64,000 nucleotides of DNA. Source: Pontederia crassipes (Eukaryota; Streptophyta; Magnoliopsida; Commelinales; Pontederiaceae). Of this stretch, positions 1 through 11,230 are shown in pieces. Position 1 is the stretch's first letter. The number at the start of each line of letters is the position of its first letter. The stretch covers positions 58,300,203-58,364,202 of the forward strand of contig CM060187.1 of assembly GCA_030549335.1 (NCBI GenBank). Direction: 5' to 3'. A model generated the notes under the pieces. It was not told the origin of the DNA. It was given only the letters and a program-made list of their open reading frames with translations, and did no database searches. The position numbers and the translations under genes were made by a program.

Positions 1-142
1 TTCATATTTTTTTTTCGTACAAGGCACGAGCCTTATGAGCGTGAGACGCGTGCTACACGGGTGCGACGTGAGGCGCATGCTACATGGGTGCGATGTGCGA
101 GCCAGAGGACTTTTCTATCGTGGATGAAGAAGAATAAAAAAG

Positions 143-520
143 ATGACTAGAGGGCTGAATAACTCATTGGTTGAGAGCCCAAAAATCATGTCAATGGGTT
201 ACTGCACCGCCAGAGAGGAGATGGAACTTGTCGGATTCTTCAATGAGAACGACTTTGATGATGGTGGCATTATCGATGACATGTTCAGGCATTGCAAGAA
301 GTTGGAGATCGTGGACCTGCAGAAGGCTTGTGAGATATGGGACAACTGAAGGACTTCGTCGGGATTCCGGAGAGGAAGCTTTTCCGCGTGATCTTCAGGT
401 GCCCCAGGTCCTTGACACCCACCCTGTCCACCAAGCCCACTCAGGTGGCCTCTGCCATCACCAAGTTCCCCCCAAAGCTCTGCCCCTCGCCCCCGTCCGT
501 GTGAAAGTGCCTTCTTTTTT
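143..520 (+). pseudogene. Frameshifted coding-like fragment of unknown family
   Basis: An ATG-initiated frame of 68 codons stops at 349. The neighbouring frame from about position 343 then continues for roughly 50 codons without a stop and reads like ordinary protein (it contains DFVGIPERKLFRVIF), ending at a TGA near 502. The two parts look like one coding stretch broken by a single frame change near 341. Base composition here is higher in GC than in the AT-rich spacer that follows. I do not recognise the family. It could be the last exon of a gene starting to the left of the window with an intron or sequencing indel at the junction, or a gene relic carried by a transposon. Confidence 0.3.
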
Positions 521-1500
521 TATTTTTTTAATATTATTTAATGTCTTAAAAAATCATGCCACATTATTGTGTAGAGAAAAGAAAAAATTAGTCACATGGA
601 CGCCACACAACCGAGAAGGGAACGATCAATCACATGTCATTACTCCTTTTTTTTTTGTATATTGCGATAGTTGTAATTCAAATATTTGAAAATATAATCT
701 TCCACTAAATATAAAGTGAAGTTGGATAATAACATTAAGAACGTTATCAAAGTTTGAAAATATTTTTTAATGTTTATCCAATATAAATGGGTTCGCTTAT
801 ACTAATTAAAAATATGGAATGTCTTATTCAGAAGTCAATTTGTGTGGATGCTTGGCTTAAGGATATATGTATGTATTTATTTTGACTTCCGGGAATCTAA
901 TTTCCAAACTCTAATAATGAGTAAATATCCAACAAACTTAAGTTTGATTTTAATTTAAATTATAAACCTAATTCAATCCAAACTTCTTTCTTATCTACTA
1001 TTTGTATCTACTATCTATATCTTATCGACGATTAAAATATATTTTATAAATTAATAATAATTATTATTATTTTCGAAATTTTCGAAATAAATAAATAAGT
1101 ATTATTTATTTAGGTTATTGAAAAATGGACACGTGACATTTAATATTCTTCGAAACACGTAAAGAAATAGCAAGTGCGGTGTTGGTTTTAAAATTTTATT
1201 CTCGTAAATATTATTTGTTACTCCACCAAATTGATGGGTTAACCTATTATTTTTTAGGAGAATTGGATAATTATCTTTATTGGGTTAACCAAATACTTGG
1301 TTGCGGCATAAATTGCGGGACTATTCCCAGTACTCGGGCTTCAACTGGGTCGAATTTCTTTCTTGTAATTAACGGCCTGCATAGTTTGACAGTCCAACAA
1401 AAAGCGCATGGCCCACGTACCTTCAATCCGGTACCTTGGAGAACGATTGCATCGTTACCGTTCATTTCGACAAAGTATCCGAATAATCGAACGGTGGATA
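521..1500. other. AT-rich intergenic spacer
   Basis: No gene seen. Strongly AT-rich with short homopolymer runs. The last few hundred bases merge into the promoter region of the first H2B gene. Confidence 0.6.
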
Positions 1501-1504
1501 GATT

Positions 1505-1571
1505 CCCATGTCAGCGATCCGGAATTAGCACCCATACTCCAATAGGAACCACACCACCCACCTTATATATT
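1505..1571 (+). promoter_or_regulatory. H2B promoter: shared upstream block, CCAAT and TATA box
   Basis: The block CCATGTCAGCGATCCGGAA is followed by a CCAATAG motif and then TTATATATT about 100 bases before the ATG at 1673. Nearly the same block (one base different) with the same CCAATAG lies ahead of the second H2B at 6556-6624. GATCCG resembles the reverse of the plant histone octamer core CGCGGATC. Treating the block as a histone-specific, S-phase control region is inference from its conservation and known plant histone promoters. Confidence 0.55.
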
Positions 1572-1672
1572 GACTTCCTTGCTGCCTCCGTCTAACATAT
1601 TAATCGCCTGTTCGCCCTTTCCCCAAACCGCCTAACATCTCCCTCCAAATCCCGGTCCGATCACCGTCGCAG

Positions 1673-2140
1673 ATGGCGCCCAAGGCCGAGAAGAAGCCCG
1701 CGGAGAAGAAGCCGGCGGCCGAGAAGGCTCCGGCGGAGGACAAGGAGAAGAAGACCACCGCCGGAAAGGCGCCGGCTGAGAAGAAGCCCAAGGCTGAGAA
1801 GCGGCTCCCGGCGTCGAAGGGCGATGGCGGCGATAAGAAGAAGAAGAAGAAGGCTAAGAAGGGAACGGAGACGTACAAGATCTACATCTTTAAAGTTCTG
1901 AAGCAGGTTCATCCCGACATCGGCATCTCGAGCAAGGCCATGTCCATCATGAACTCCTTCATCAACGACATCTTCGAGAAGCTCGCCCAGGAATCGTCCC
2001 GACTCGCGCGCTACAACAAGAAGCCCACGATCACCTCTCGGGAGATCCAGACCTCCGTCCGCCTCGTCCTCCCCGGCGAGCTCGCCAAGCATGCCGTCTC
2101 CGAGGGCACCAAGGCGGTGACCAAGTTTACCAGTTCTTAA
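1673..2140 (+). CDS. H2B: Histone H2B (copy 1), 155 aa
   Basis: Single-exon gene for core histone H2B, which pairs with H2A in the nucleosome. The first 60 or so residues form a lysine/alanine/proline-rich tail with [13 protein letters not shown] repeats, typical of plant H2B. From about residue 63 comes the conserved histone fold: [28 protein letters not shown], the [19 protein letters not shown] segment and the C-terminal AVTKFTSS, which holds the lysine ubiquitinated in plant H2B. The ATG is chosen because it starts the canonical MAPKAEKKP and lies about 100 bases after a TATA box. It is 155 aa against the usual 140-155 and has no damage. It differs from copy 2 mostly in the tail and by ESS versus EAS in the fold. 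Confidence 0.97.
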   Translation: MAPKAEKKPAEKKPAAEKAPAEDKEKKTTAGKAPAEKKPKAEKRLPASKGDGGDKKKKKKAKKGTETYKIYIFKVLKQVHPDIGISSKAMSIMNSFINDIFEKLAQESSRLARYNKKPTITSREIQTSVRLVLPGELAKHAVSEGTKAVTKFTSS

Positions 2141-4800
2141 GCCGTTGCATCGGTGCTAGGGTTTGGGATCGTTCGGTGGCGATGTAATTTTCAAGTACTG
2201 TTAGGGTTTATTTTTCTGGATATCTTTGTCTTGGATAATTATCTGGTATTTATATATATATGGAAAGCAACTGAGTAATTTCCAACTTGTTAAGAACTGT
2301 GGCTATGTGAGGTTGTGTATTTAGTCCTAGTCAATTAAGTCTATGAACAATGTGTTTCAGTTCTCAAATGGATGTAGTGTCACCTGGCATCTAATTGATC
2401 CGATGTCTGTTTTCTCCTTAGCTGTTGAGGCGTTTAGACAAAATACCTTAGAATTCCTTAGTTCTTTGTCTAATCAACTTAGCCATTATTTATTTTAAGG
2501 GGTGTATTAGCCAACATAATGAAATCTGTCTAGTTTTGGTTTCTGATATTAGTCAGTGTGATTTGCCTAAAGCGGTACAGTTGGATTCTCTAGTGTGTCT
2601 TAGGTTGTTTCATTGTTCAGTCTGACTTTTTGTAGGTCTTACAAAGCCACTTTTTGTAGGTCTTACAAAGCCAAATCATCAATCTGCTATTTATGTTCTC
2701 CTTGTGTCTTCTTCTGCCTACTAATTGTTCTCTTTAATTTAGCTAATTGAATGACGTAAGAATGGGGAAATGCTTATTTGTTTGTAACTTCTTTTTTTTT
2801 TTAAGAGTTTGTAACCTCTTATTGCTAATGATCATTCTGCTACTGAAAGTGATATTGCATGCTGTTAATTGAACTAATGTATTGTCCTTTTCCCCCCTGT
2901 TTTTCTCCTTATGACTGTTGTCTCGCCTACCGCTGATATTTTCTTATGTTATGTTAGGGACATTAGATTAACCTAAGAACATATGAATGTTTGAATTAAT
3001 GTTTTGTGCAGCAGATCAGGTTGATCACGTTGTGCACTTATTTGTTGCAATCTTTTCATGTACAATGTAGTTGTTGATTAACAATTATTATATTTCTCTT
3101 TTGAAGTTTTTTTTAAACTATGTTTGAAAGGTTTATGATTGCGATATGTCACATGTATTTGAGTCAACAGGTGAATTTCATGGCACAATGAAAAGTAATC
3201 TAATATCACATGACGTGTATTAATGACAGATCTCACATTATGTCTATTTTAGCTTTGTTTCCTCCTGAAAAAACCGAGTAGATTCTTTTACGATAGAGGA
3301 TCATTGTGTTTTTTTATGTATTCTTTCGTCTGAAACTTTTTTTATGTATTCTTTCGGCTGAAACTATCTCTTATTGCTTTTGAAATTATTAGCGGATGTC
3401 TTGGTTTTTTTACTTTTGATGTATTTTGTAATTAATTCACATTTCACAGTGTGTATGTGATGGGACCTTTGACATATTTGGTCTTATTGTGTTACTTTGT
3501 CCAATCAAGTTATTTGCTTATTTGAGATACTATCTTTTTCTCCTACATAGTCTTTCTAATGGCTACATTTTTTTTTACATGCTCTTATTATTAGAGCATC
3601 TAAAGTATAAATCCTCTAGATAGAAAAATGTCAAAAAATTCTCATACTCGCATGATTAAAATATTTAGAAAATGTTACAGCCTATATTTAGAAAATGTTA
3701 ATGCCTCCTTTGTTTTTGTCACTCCATCTTTTGTGTAATAGCAGGCCAATCAGTATTTCTTGGAATGTGATGATATAATGATTGTTTCTTTGCATCAACT
3801 TCTGGATGTTCTCCAAATTGAGGACGCCTAAATGTTATAATTGAAATGAGTTATCTATTTGCGAGTTGTAATATGTATATTATGATGGTTACTTTGTAAT
3901 TTTATTGTTTTCTCATTTCCTGTAGTTGAGTACTCATATAACATGAATTATGCTTGAAACATTGGTTTGCCCGATTCTGCGAAATATTAAACACGACAAG
4001 GGTGATGTTCTTGTCATAATCAGAAAATAAATCTTTCAATGCAGCACAAGATATTATGTGTTATGAATTTCAATCAAAAGAAATATATCGCGATTTGACT
4101 AAAAAAAAGATGGAGCTTCTTTGACACTTCTTTTTTATAGACTGTTGAGTTTCAATGTCGATACAAAATTTAGATTTAAAATTTCTAAAGAACATTCTAT
4201 ATTATTGATTAAATTAGTTCTGCAAAACATAGAACCAAGATCACAGACACAAATCAGACACAAATCAAAATGTCAACTCGTGGTAACAATTTTACTATCA
4301 CCCTCCTTCCTGAACTCAAATTCCGTCCAAATAATTATTTTTTTCTTAAAAGAACCCACTTTATAGGTTGAGAAATATTTTGTAGATTTCTGCAAATGGA
4401 CAACGTAAAACTAGTTACGGTGTGGTCTCAGCGCCACACAATTAAAAGTTGTCCGATTGGATATTACAGCAAAGACGTCGAGAACAAAAGACTTTTTAAC
4501 CCTCTTTCTCTCTCCTAATTGCAATCAAAACATTTCTAAAACAGAAACAAATGTTTCAATAAAAGAAATAATATCATGATTTAGTTTTCTCGAATCATAA
4601 TTTGACTCATGTTCATTATGCTTTAACCGCACATTTTTTTTAATATTGACAACTTAGATATAAAATTACTAACACTGAAACCTTTTACATTGTGGATTGA
4701 ATAAGTTACCGAGCTCCCTCTAAGTTATCGATTGAATAAGTTATGTCGCACCAATAAGCCCACAGAAGCATTTAGATAGACGAGAAATATGATATTTTGG
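2141..4800. other. Intergenic spacer after H2B copy 1
   Basis: No gene seen. The first few hundred bases are presumably 3' UTR. The rest is AT-rich and T-rich, with small tandem duplications at 2625-2672 and near 3309-3366. Nothing longer than a short chance reading frame is present. Confidence 0.55.
2625..2672. repeat. Perfect 24-bp tandem duplication
   Basis: The 24-base unit starting ACTTTTTGTAGG occurs twice back to back (2625-2648 and 2649-2672) with no mismatch. It is probably a replication-slippage product in non-coding DNA. Confidence 0.85.
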
Positions 4801-4802
4801 AA

Positions 4803-5768
4803 ATACATTTTATTACATACTCTTTAATTTTGACATTTTTTAGTGTTATCCTTAAATTTCTCTTGTTACCTAAGAAGATTGTCCTTTATTTTTTTAACTT
4901 ATTTCATTAACCACCATTTTGACTTTTGATCAACGGTTTTCCGGTCGCGTTGTCCACGTGGCGTTCACACGAATATTTCTCTTCTCCACGCTCGACATGC
5001 CATCATTTAAAAAATAAAGTAATATTTAAAATAAAAAATGGATTAGCGTACGGAAGGGGGTCGTCCCCCCTTCCCTTCCTCTACGACCTCCGGCGAGGTC
5101 GTCGAAAGTCGTCATAGAGGGGAACCCCCACCCTCCTTTTTGCTTGCGCCAATGAGCGCAACCCGGTGCCGGGGTCGACCGCCCTCCTCCCTGGGTGCAG
5201 GGAAAGGGGTCCCCCCCTCCTACAACCTCCAACCTAGGGAAAGTGAGGGTTCGAGGTTGTCCAACGAGAAGTTAGAGCATAGGTGTGTTAGCTAAAGTGA
5301 GTGTTCTTGGTTGTACTGAGGATGACTTTATCGTTCGAGAAAGTAAAAAACCTATTCGAAAAGATACGAATAAAAAGATTCCTAATCGGAATCGTAGTGA
5401 TAATTCTAGTTTCACTAATGTTGATTATTTATTGAATTTCAGGTATATTTTGAGTTTGATCTCCCCCTCTCCACTGCGATGACCTCCGGCGATCTCGTCA
5501 GATGTCACAAGGTAGCGTGACTCCCTTCCGTGCACTGCTCATTTTTTTATTTTTTGATATTTTTATTTTTTAAATGATGTCATGATAGACAACTGCTTGT
5601 GCGAAGGGGAGAGAAAATTATCGAACGCCACATGGATAGTGCGATTGGAAAACCGTCGATTAGTGATAAAAAAAGATAGCTGATAAGAGGACAATCTTAT
5701 TACAAAGTGAAATTTAAAGATAGTATAAAAAAATGTTGAAAGTTGAAAGATATTTGATAAATTTATTC
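4803..5768. mobile_element. Foldback (long inverted-repeat) element, possibly MULE-like
   Basis: The stretch 4803-5115 is matched, diverged and in reverse complement, by 5455-5768. Shared landmarks in order are a TTAAATTT tract, AAGATTGTCCT, CGACGGTTTTCC, GTGGCGTTC, CATCATTTAAAAAATAAA, CACGGAAGGG or its variant, and a GATC/GGTCGTC-CCGGAGGTC segment. Two arms of about 300 bases flank a loop of about 340 bases with a GC-rich part and the coding-like piece at 5285-5482. Long diverged arms and a foreign-looking loop suit a foldback or Mutator-like element that captured sequence. No transposase or clear target duplication was seen, and outer ends are approximate. Confidence 0.6.
5285..5482 (+). 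pseudogene. Possible plastid accD-derived fragment captured in the foldback loop
   Basis: An open stretch of 65 codons reads like a diverged piece of the N-terminal region of the plastid-encoded acetyl-CoA carboxylase beta subunit. It has a KKPIRKDTNKK segment, then SDNSSFTNVDYLL and a following R-I stretch, the order expected there. It is short, starts without an ATG, and has no catalytic domain. If right, it is a nuclear copy of plastid DNA carried inside the inverted-repeat element. The match is from remembered family patterns only and may be coincidence. Confidence 0.33.
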
Positions 5769-5769
5769 A

Positions 5770-6540
5770 ATATTCTAATAATAAAAGAGGACAATTTCCA
5801 CAATTCAAATTCCCTTCAAATAATTCAAAATCGAGGAAGAAAAGCAAAACAACGTGGACGAGAACAAAACGCAATCCACTTTATATAAAAGAAATATATT
5901 TTAACTTATTAGAATTCATTTAATCCACAATGTCAAACACTTGTAACTTGGACACGGGATTATGACCAAAGTCAACCCGATAGTTTTGAAAGGGAGGAAA
6001 GCGGCGGAGGCTTACCTTTGGCGCCATGCTTATCCTCAATGCCATCAAGGCTTCAATTAGCAAGCCCCTTGAGTGCTAGATTATACTAATGTTGAAGTGA
6101 GCTCGATTCATTTGCGATGGTCCGGAAAATAAGAGGAAGTTGGGGATTTAAATAAGATTGGATTTTGTCGCTTTGAATGATGGAATAGCTACTTCATTTC
6201 AATCATTTAATGTCTCCGCAAAAAAAAAATTTAAGGAAATTAATTTAATTAAATAATTTACGAGAGGGAAAATTCGCTAAAAAAATATTTTAACAACATA
6301 TTCTATAAAAAAAGGTGAGAAAATCATTTTCTGAAATATAACATTTTCGTTAAAGCAAAAGGCTCGCGATATTAATTTTTTTCCATCTTAACAAGTCACC
6401 TAGTTATTAATAATGAACTAATTATTGAATATATTCGTGGTTTCAAAATAGAAGAAGGCCCAGAGCCCATTTTTCTTTATTTCGCAACCCACCGCCTTAA
6501 AGAATTATGACATCTGAGCCGTTAATTTCCGTACGATCCA
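5770..6540. other. AT-rich spacer before H2B copy 2
   Basis: No gene seen. AT-rich, with A-runs and short direct repeats. It leads into the promoter of the second H2B gene. Confidence 0.55.
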
Positions 6541-6555
6541 ATGATTAATATCTCG

Positions 6556-6624
6556 CCATGTCAACGATCCGGAAATTACGCCCCTCATCCAATAGCTGAC
6601 GACGTTCCAATGCCCTCATATAAG
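6556..6624 (+). promoter_or_regulatory. H2B copy 2 promoter: shared block, CCAAT and TATA box
   Basis: The block CCATGTCAACGATCCGGAA, a CATCCAATAG motif and a CATATAAG TATA box occur in the same order and similar spacing as ahead of H2B copy 1. The TATA lies 100 bases before the ATG at 6724. Sequence around these elements is much less alike, which suggests the elements themselves are kept. Confidence 0.55.
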
Positions 6625-6723
6625 AATTCTGTTTCCGATCCCGTTTCGGTGCAAAACTTGATCTCTTCGTCCCCCGACTCACCAGCATCTCTTCTTAAAT
6701 TCCTAGTCCGATCATCGTCGCCG

Positions 6724-7197
6724 ATGGCACCCAAGGCCGAGAAGAAGCCCGCGGAGAAGAAGCCGGCGGCCGAGAAGGCTCCGGCGGAGGACAAGGAAAA
6801 TAAGACTGCCACCGCCGGGAAAGCTCCGGCAGAGAAAAAGCCCAAAGCAGGGAAGCGGCTGCCCGCGTCGAAGGGAGACGCCGGCGCCGGTGAGAAGAAG
6901 AAGAAGAAGGCGAAGAAAGGATCGGAGACGTACAAGATCTACATCTTCAAGGTGCTGAAGCAGGTGCATCCGGACATAGGCATATCGAGCAAGGCCATGT
7001 CCATCATGAACTCCTTCATCAACGACATCTTCGAGAAGCTGGCGCAGGAGGCGTCCCGGCTTGCCCGCTACAACAAGAAGCCCACCATCACCTCCCGGGA
7101 GATCCAGACCTCCGTGCGCCTCGTCCTTCCCGGAGAGCTCGCAAAGCACGCCGTCTCCGAGGGTACCAAGGCCGTAACCAAATTCACCAGTTCATAG
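6724..7197 (+). CDS. H2B: Histone H2B (copy 2), 157 aa
   Basis: Second single-exon histone H2B gene in the same orientation, about 4.6 kb from the first. The frame is open upstream to 6541, but the ATG at 6724 starts the canonical MAPKAEKKP and lies 100 bases after a TATA box, so the upstream codons are promoter and leader. The tail has the same KKPA-type repeats as copy 1, with small differences ([23 protein letters not shown] in place of [11 protein letters not shown]). The histone fold from [11 protein letters not shown] through [19 protein letters not shown] to AVTKFTSS is complete. Most differences from copy 1 in the fold are synonymous, which points to an older tandem duplication under purifying selection rather than a fresh copy. 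Confidence 0.97.
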   Translation: MAPKAEKKPAEKKPAAEKAPAEDKENKTATAGKAPAEKKPKAGKRLPASKGDAGAGEKKKKKAKKGSETYKIYIFKVLKQVHPDIGISSKAMSIMNSFINDIFEKLAQEASRLARYNKKPTITSREIQTSVRLVLPGELAKHAVSEGTKAVTKFTSS

Positions 7198-8615
7198 ATC
7201 GATTACTGTGGTCGGTCGAGATAGAATTTTCTGGGACGGTTACGGGTTCCTATTTCAGTTTCATTTCTTTTTCGAGTTTTAATCGATGTAACACGATTTT
7301 AGTGACTACCTGGCAAGTTTTTCTGACTCTTCTGTGGCATCACACAGATTCGTAATATAAGGTCTTATTTTGAATTAATGTTATGTTTCTAATGTTACGC
7401 CAATATGCTGTTGTTTGTAGTTACCAGCGATTTAATTTGCTTTGCTTAATGAGATTTTTCATGTATCAACGAGTGAGCATGCTCAAACATGTAGATATTT
7501 CTCACTTCAATGGTGTAAAATTGATTATAATCTTACTTTTCTGTGATTTGTGTTAAATATGTTTTTAATGTGTTGATATCGACGGTCTTCGCTACGATGG
7601 TGACTTATCCCGGCTATTGATCTTTGTGCTAATGACAATGATATATCGCATGCTGGAAATCCCTGGCGAGCGACGTCAGCATTAATGATGCAGGAATCGT
7701 GTTAAGTATCAAAGGTTGCCAGTGGTATGAGAAAAGAAAATGTTCACCTGCTTCTTACCTATTAATCTTCCTGCTGGTGTTAATGATACCAGGGTGTTAA
7801 TTTTGAAACTGTCTCTACTCATGTAGCTAGATCTTTATATAAATCTTAGTTCCCACTCCGCTTATTGCTCATGATGGCTAAGAAACTGTTGTGCCACTGG
7901 ATTTGTGCTGACGTTCCTCAATTATAAAGTGTATCAAGGTTTGTGATGGTTGCATGTTAAACCTCGGAGCTGTTTGATCAGGGGTTAGGTAGCAGTAGAT
8001 TAGAATTAACAATAGAGTGTTTAATCTTCTCGAATGATTGTTTTTTAGGTTTTTGTAAAATCAGATAAACAGATAACTAACCTTGAAATTTTGGTGCTGT
8101 TTGGATGTCAAACTTTTAATCCAAAGTCAAAGTTTTGTAATACACATGTATGAATTGTTTCAACTTGGAGCGATGTTGCGAATGTTTACTTCCTATTCAA
8201 TCAGGAGCGACTGAACCTTCTGTCCATCTGCCTTAGCCAAGTATGGTCAAATTTGCATCTGACCCTCATATGTAATGTTCTTCATATCGTCGTTTATTAG
8301 CTTTTCTAGCGTTGTTTGTTAATGGGTTTTTCTAGATACAAAAGCAACTCACCTTTCTACACACATGAAAATATTAGTATAATATGAGGTTCTCTATGAT
8401 GCAACAATAGTTTAGCTCCCCTTGTATCTTTATCCCACTTCCCATTGCCGATGGCATTGCATTCGTTAAGTAGCCTAGTGAAAGGTAGATTAGATGCATT
8501 CGTCCAAACAAGCAAAGCACGTTTCATTTCTCAACGACTGCCGATTACATACAAAAGTATGGAAACAACCCCGTAATTAACAGGACACCGTGGACATTAT
8601 AGTATAACTACGGCA
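7198..8615. other. Spacer between convergent H2B and H2A.W genes
   Basis: No gene seen. It holds the 3' ends of two convergently transcribed histone genes and AT-rich DNA between them. Confidence 0.6.
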
Positions 8616-9148
8616 CTACGCTTTCTTCGAAGATTTCGTGGCGGTCTTGGACGGCGACTTGGGCTCCTTCGCAGCCGTCTTCTTCGGCAACAGCACTGGG
8701 TTGATGTTGGGGAGCACACCGCCGTGCGCGATCGTCACGCCGCCGAGCAACCTGCCGAGCTCCTCGTCGTTCCTGATCGCCAGCAGCACGTGCCTTGGGA
8801 TGATGCGGTTCTTCTTGTTGTCCCGTGCCGCGTTCCCAGCCAACTCCAACACCTGCAAGAGATCTCCCAAAGTAAGCAAAAATTCGCCCGAGCGGAGAAG
8901 ATAAAACCGTCGCGCGATGGATGCGTTACCTCGGCGGCCAGGTACTCGAGGACAGCGGCGAGGTAGACGGGGGCGCCTGATCCGACGCGGAGGGCATAAC
9001 GGCCGGCCTTGAGGAACCTGCCGATTCGGCCGACGGGAAACTGGAGACCAGCCTTGACGGAACGCGAGACGGGTTTTTTCTTCGGACCGCCGAGCTTCCT
9101 GCCGGACGCGCCCTTCTTCACCTTTCCACCGGCGGCAGGGGATTCCAT
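8616..9148 (-). CDS. H2A.W: Histone H2A.W-type variant, 151 aa, two exons
   Basis: Two exons, 9148-8930 and 8852-8616, are separated by a 77-base GT-AG intron at the usual plant H2A position (after LEYLAAE, before VLELAGN), in phase 0. The protein has a basic tail from [10 protein letters not shown], the fold ([53 protein letters not shown]) with acidic-patch residues, then [12 protein letters not shown] and an extended Lys/Ser tail. The C-terminal KSPSK (an SPxK motif) and length of about 150 aa mark the plant H2A.W class, which packs heterochromatin. There is only one SPxK where relatives often have two. Substitutions at usually fixed places include KAGRYALR (usually KKGRYAQR) and HVLLAIR (usually HVQLAIR). 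Confidence 0.93.
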
Positions 9149-9227
9149 CTCCCTGGTAGTACGGGGAAGCTTGGAAGGTAATGGGAGAGGATGGCTTGCG
9201 ATGCGTGGGACTTGAGAGGATGATGGG

Positions 9228-9381
9228 AATTTAAATAGGTTTGGATTTGCCGCTCTGGTCCTTTTCGAGAGGATCGGGAATGAAACATCTTTGACCGTTG
9301 GATTGCGCTTCGATCGACGGTTTGCTGCACAATTCCACTGCGATCCGTGGGAGTGAGAATGCACCAATCAGAAGGCAGCAT
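9228..9381 (-). promoter_or_regulatory. H2A.W promoter with TATA, octamer-like and CCAAT elements
   Basis: Read on the - strand: TATTTAAAT (9229-9237) lies about 80 bases before the ATG. Upstream are AACCGTCGATCG, an octamer-like CCACGGATCG (9341-9350) and CTGATTGG, an inverted CCAAT (about 9365-9372). These are typical plant histone promoter components, but the arrangement differs from the H2B block. Confidence 0.5.
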
Positions 9382-9429
9382 GTTGGCGTTTGGTTGCTGT
9401 GATACGGGAACTTTTAAATGGAAGGTCAC

Positions 9430-10139
9430 GTGCTTTTAATTTTGTCAAGTGCTGCAAAGTCTTGTAATTTGCTATAATTTTTTCGTTCATACTTAAAATA
9501 AAAACTATAATTATCAGGCACCGTGACTCTCCCCAAAAATTGACGCGAGTAAATTTAAAATATATATGAATATTGTCGAGCTGAACGAATCAACGAATTC
9601 ATTTTTTTCTTGTAAAAAGTTATTCGATTTTGTGTCCGTTTAGACAATTTAAAAACAAAAAAATCATCCGGAGACTAGTTATATTTGTTGGATGGTTTTT
9701 TTTCTGATCCGTACTCCTCTATGATAATATTTTAAAAGCTCAAATAATTAAAATAAATATATTTGAAACAAAAAATATTCCAAAATAATATAAGATGGAC
9801 CTATAAATAATATGAATGTTGGAAAATAAATCTTATGTATTAATTAATTATATTTCACGTGTAGGTGGTTCTCGATTTATAAATTTACTTAGAGAAATAC
9901 TATTATATCCATTCCAAATTTCTTTCAAAGTAACATTAAGAAGTTCTGATGATAAATTTATAAAAAAATATCTATGTATCATTCGTTCTTAAAAAAAACA
10001 ACATTTACACTTAATTAGTCTCGTTTCAATAGTATCTTTTCTTCGCACATGTTAAAATCAAGTGAACCTAGATTCATCTGTAATATATAATAAACATCTA
10101 TCTATGTATAAAATTTCATGCAATGACATAATCTTTACA

Positions 10140-10182
<43 letters not shown>

Positions 10183-11230
10183 CTGATGCATTCACATTGC
10201 ATGGTTTAATTTTATTTATCTTTTATCTAAATGTTTTGAATTTTTTACATATTTTAACATGATTAGGTCATTCTATCTCTCATGTTAACTTTTTTGTAAC
10301 CTCCGCTCACTCACTGATTATTTACTCCATGTAATTCTCATATACATTCATCACCAATTATTCTTAACCTCCACTCATTCATCAATTTCGTGTAACTCTC
10401 AGATACATTCGTCTCTGGTTTTTACTCCTCTACATAAACAATCATCAATCTTTTTTTTCTTAATCGATCTTTTTATTTATTTTTTTTTAGAATATGAAGC
10501 AGTGTATAGGAGATACAAGATTTATCTCCGACTATTTTTTTCCTTCTCAAGCAACAATGGTTTTTACAAATGAAAGTTAAAAGAGCACATTGACCACATT
10601 GTCGATCTCCACGACAACGACCAGGTGAATTTCATCCTGCCTTTTTTCTCCTTACATCCTCCACAATCCACATACATCAAGTACTTCATTCCGTCTCTCC
10701 ACTCTAACGTTTTAAAAAAAGGTGGAATTTATTTAAAAGGTAAGGACTTTTTGGTCATTATGCAGGAAAAAAACAAAGCAAAAAAAGTAATAAATAAAAA
10801 ATAAAGTGTCTTGTATAAAAAAAATAAGAGAACCACTAGTCTTCTTCCTCCCTGACCTGCTATAGTAACCGCGACGCACTATAGCACGTCCCAGCCGCCC
10901 TTCTTCCAGCCATCGGTTCTCCGTCTGGCCATCTTTTTTCTCACAAGAGGTGCCAATCAAAAGAGAACGATGAGATGAATATTTTGACATAGGTTAGACG
11001 ATGATCGATTTACTGTGCGTGATACAACAAGCTTAGAATGTGAAAGATGGGGGAAGTTCGCCAGCGATGATTCCGACTCTTATTCGTACCGATCTTTCTC
11101 CTGATGAATTGTACATCATTATGAAGCCGATTAAGATCATTTTTACAAGTTTTAAATGAAATCGCGTAGGTGATCGAGTGGATTTTTTCTTGACAAACTT
11201 TACGGACGGCTTTTTTCCAGCAAATGCAAC
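9430..11230. other. AT-rich intergenic region
   Basis: No gene recognised. It holds a TA microsatellite, a loosely repeated pair of about 68 bases near 10297-10428 (TAACCTCC...ACATTC), and A- and T-runs. It may include eroded upstream parts of the LINE relic at 11231, but no reverse-transcriptase motif was seen. Confidence 0.5.
10144..10178. repeat. (AT)n microsatellite
   Basis: Uninterrupted AT dinucleotide run of about 35 bases. Confidence 0.95.

Noticed and set aside
6541..6723. N-terminal extension of H2B copy 2 (61 extra codons)
   Set aside because: It covers the promoter block and TATA box; the family start is at 6724.
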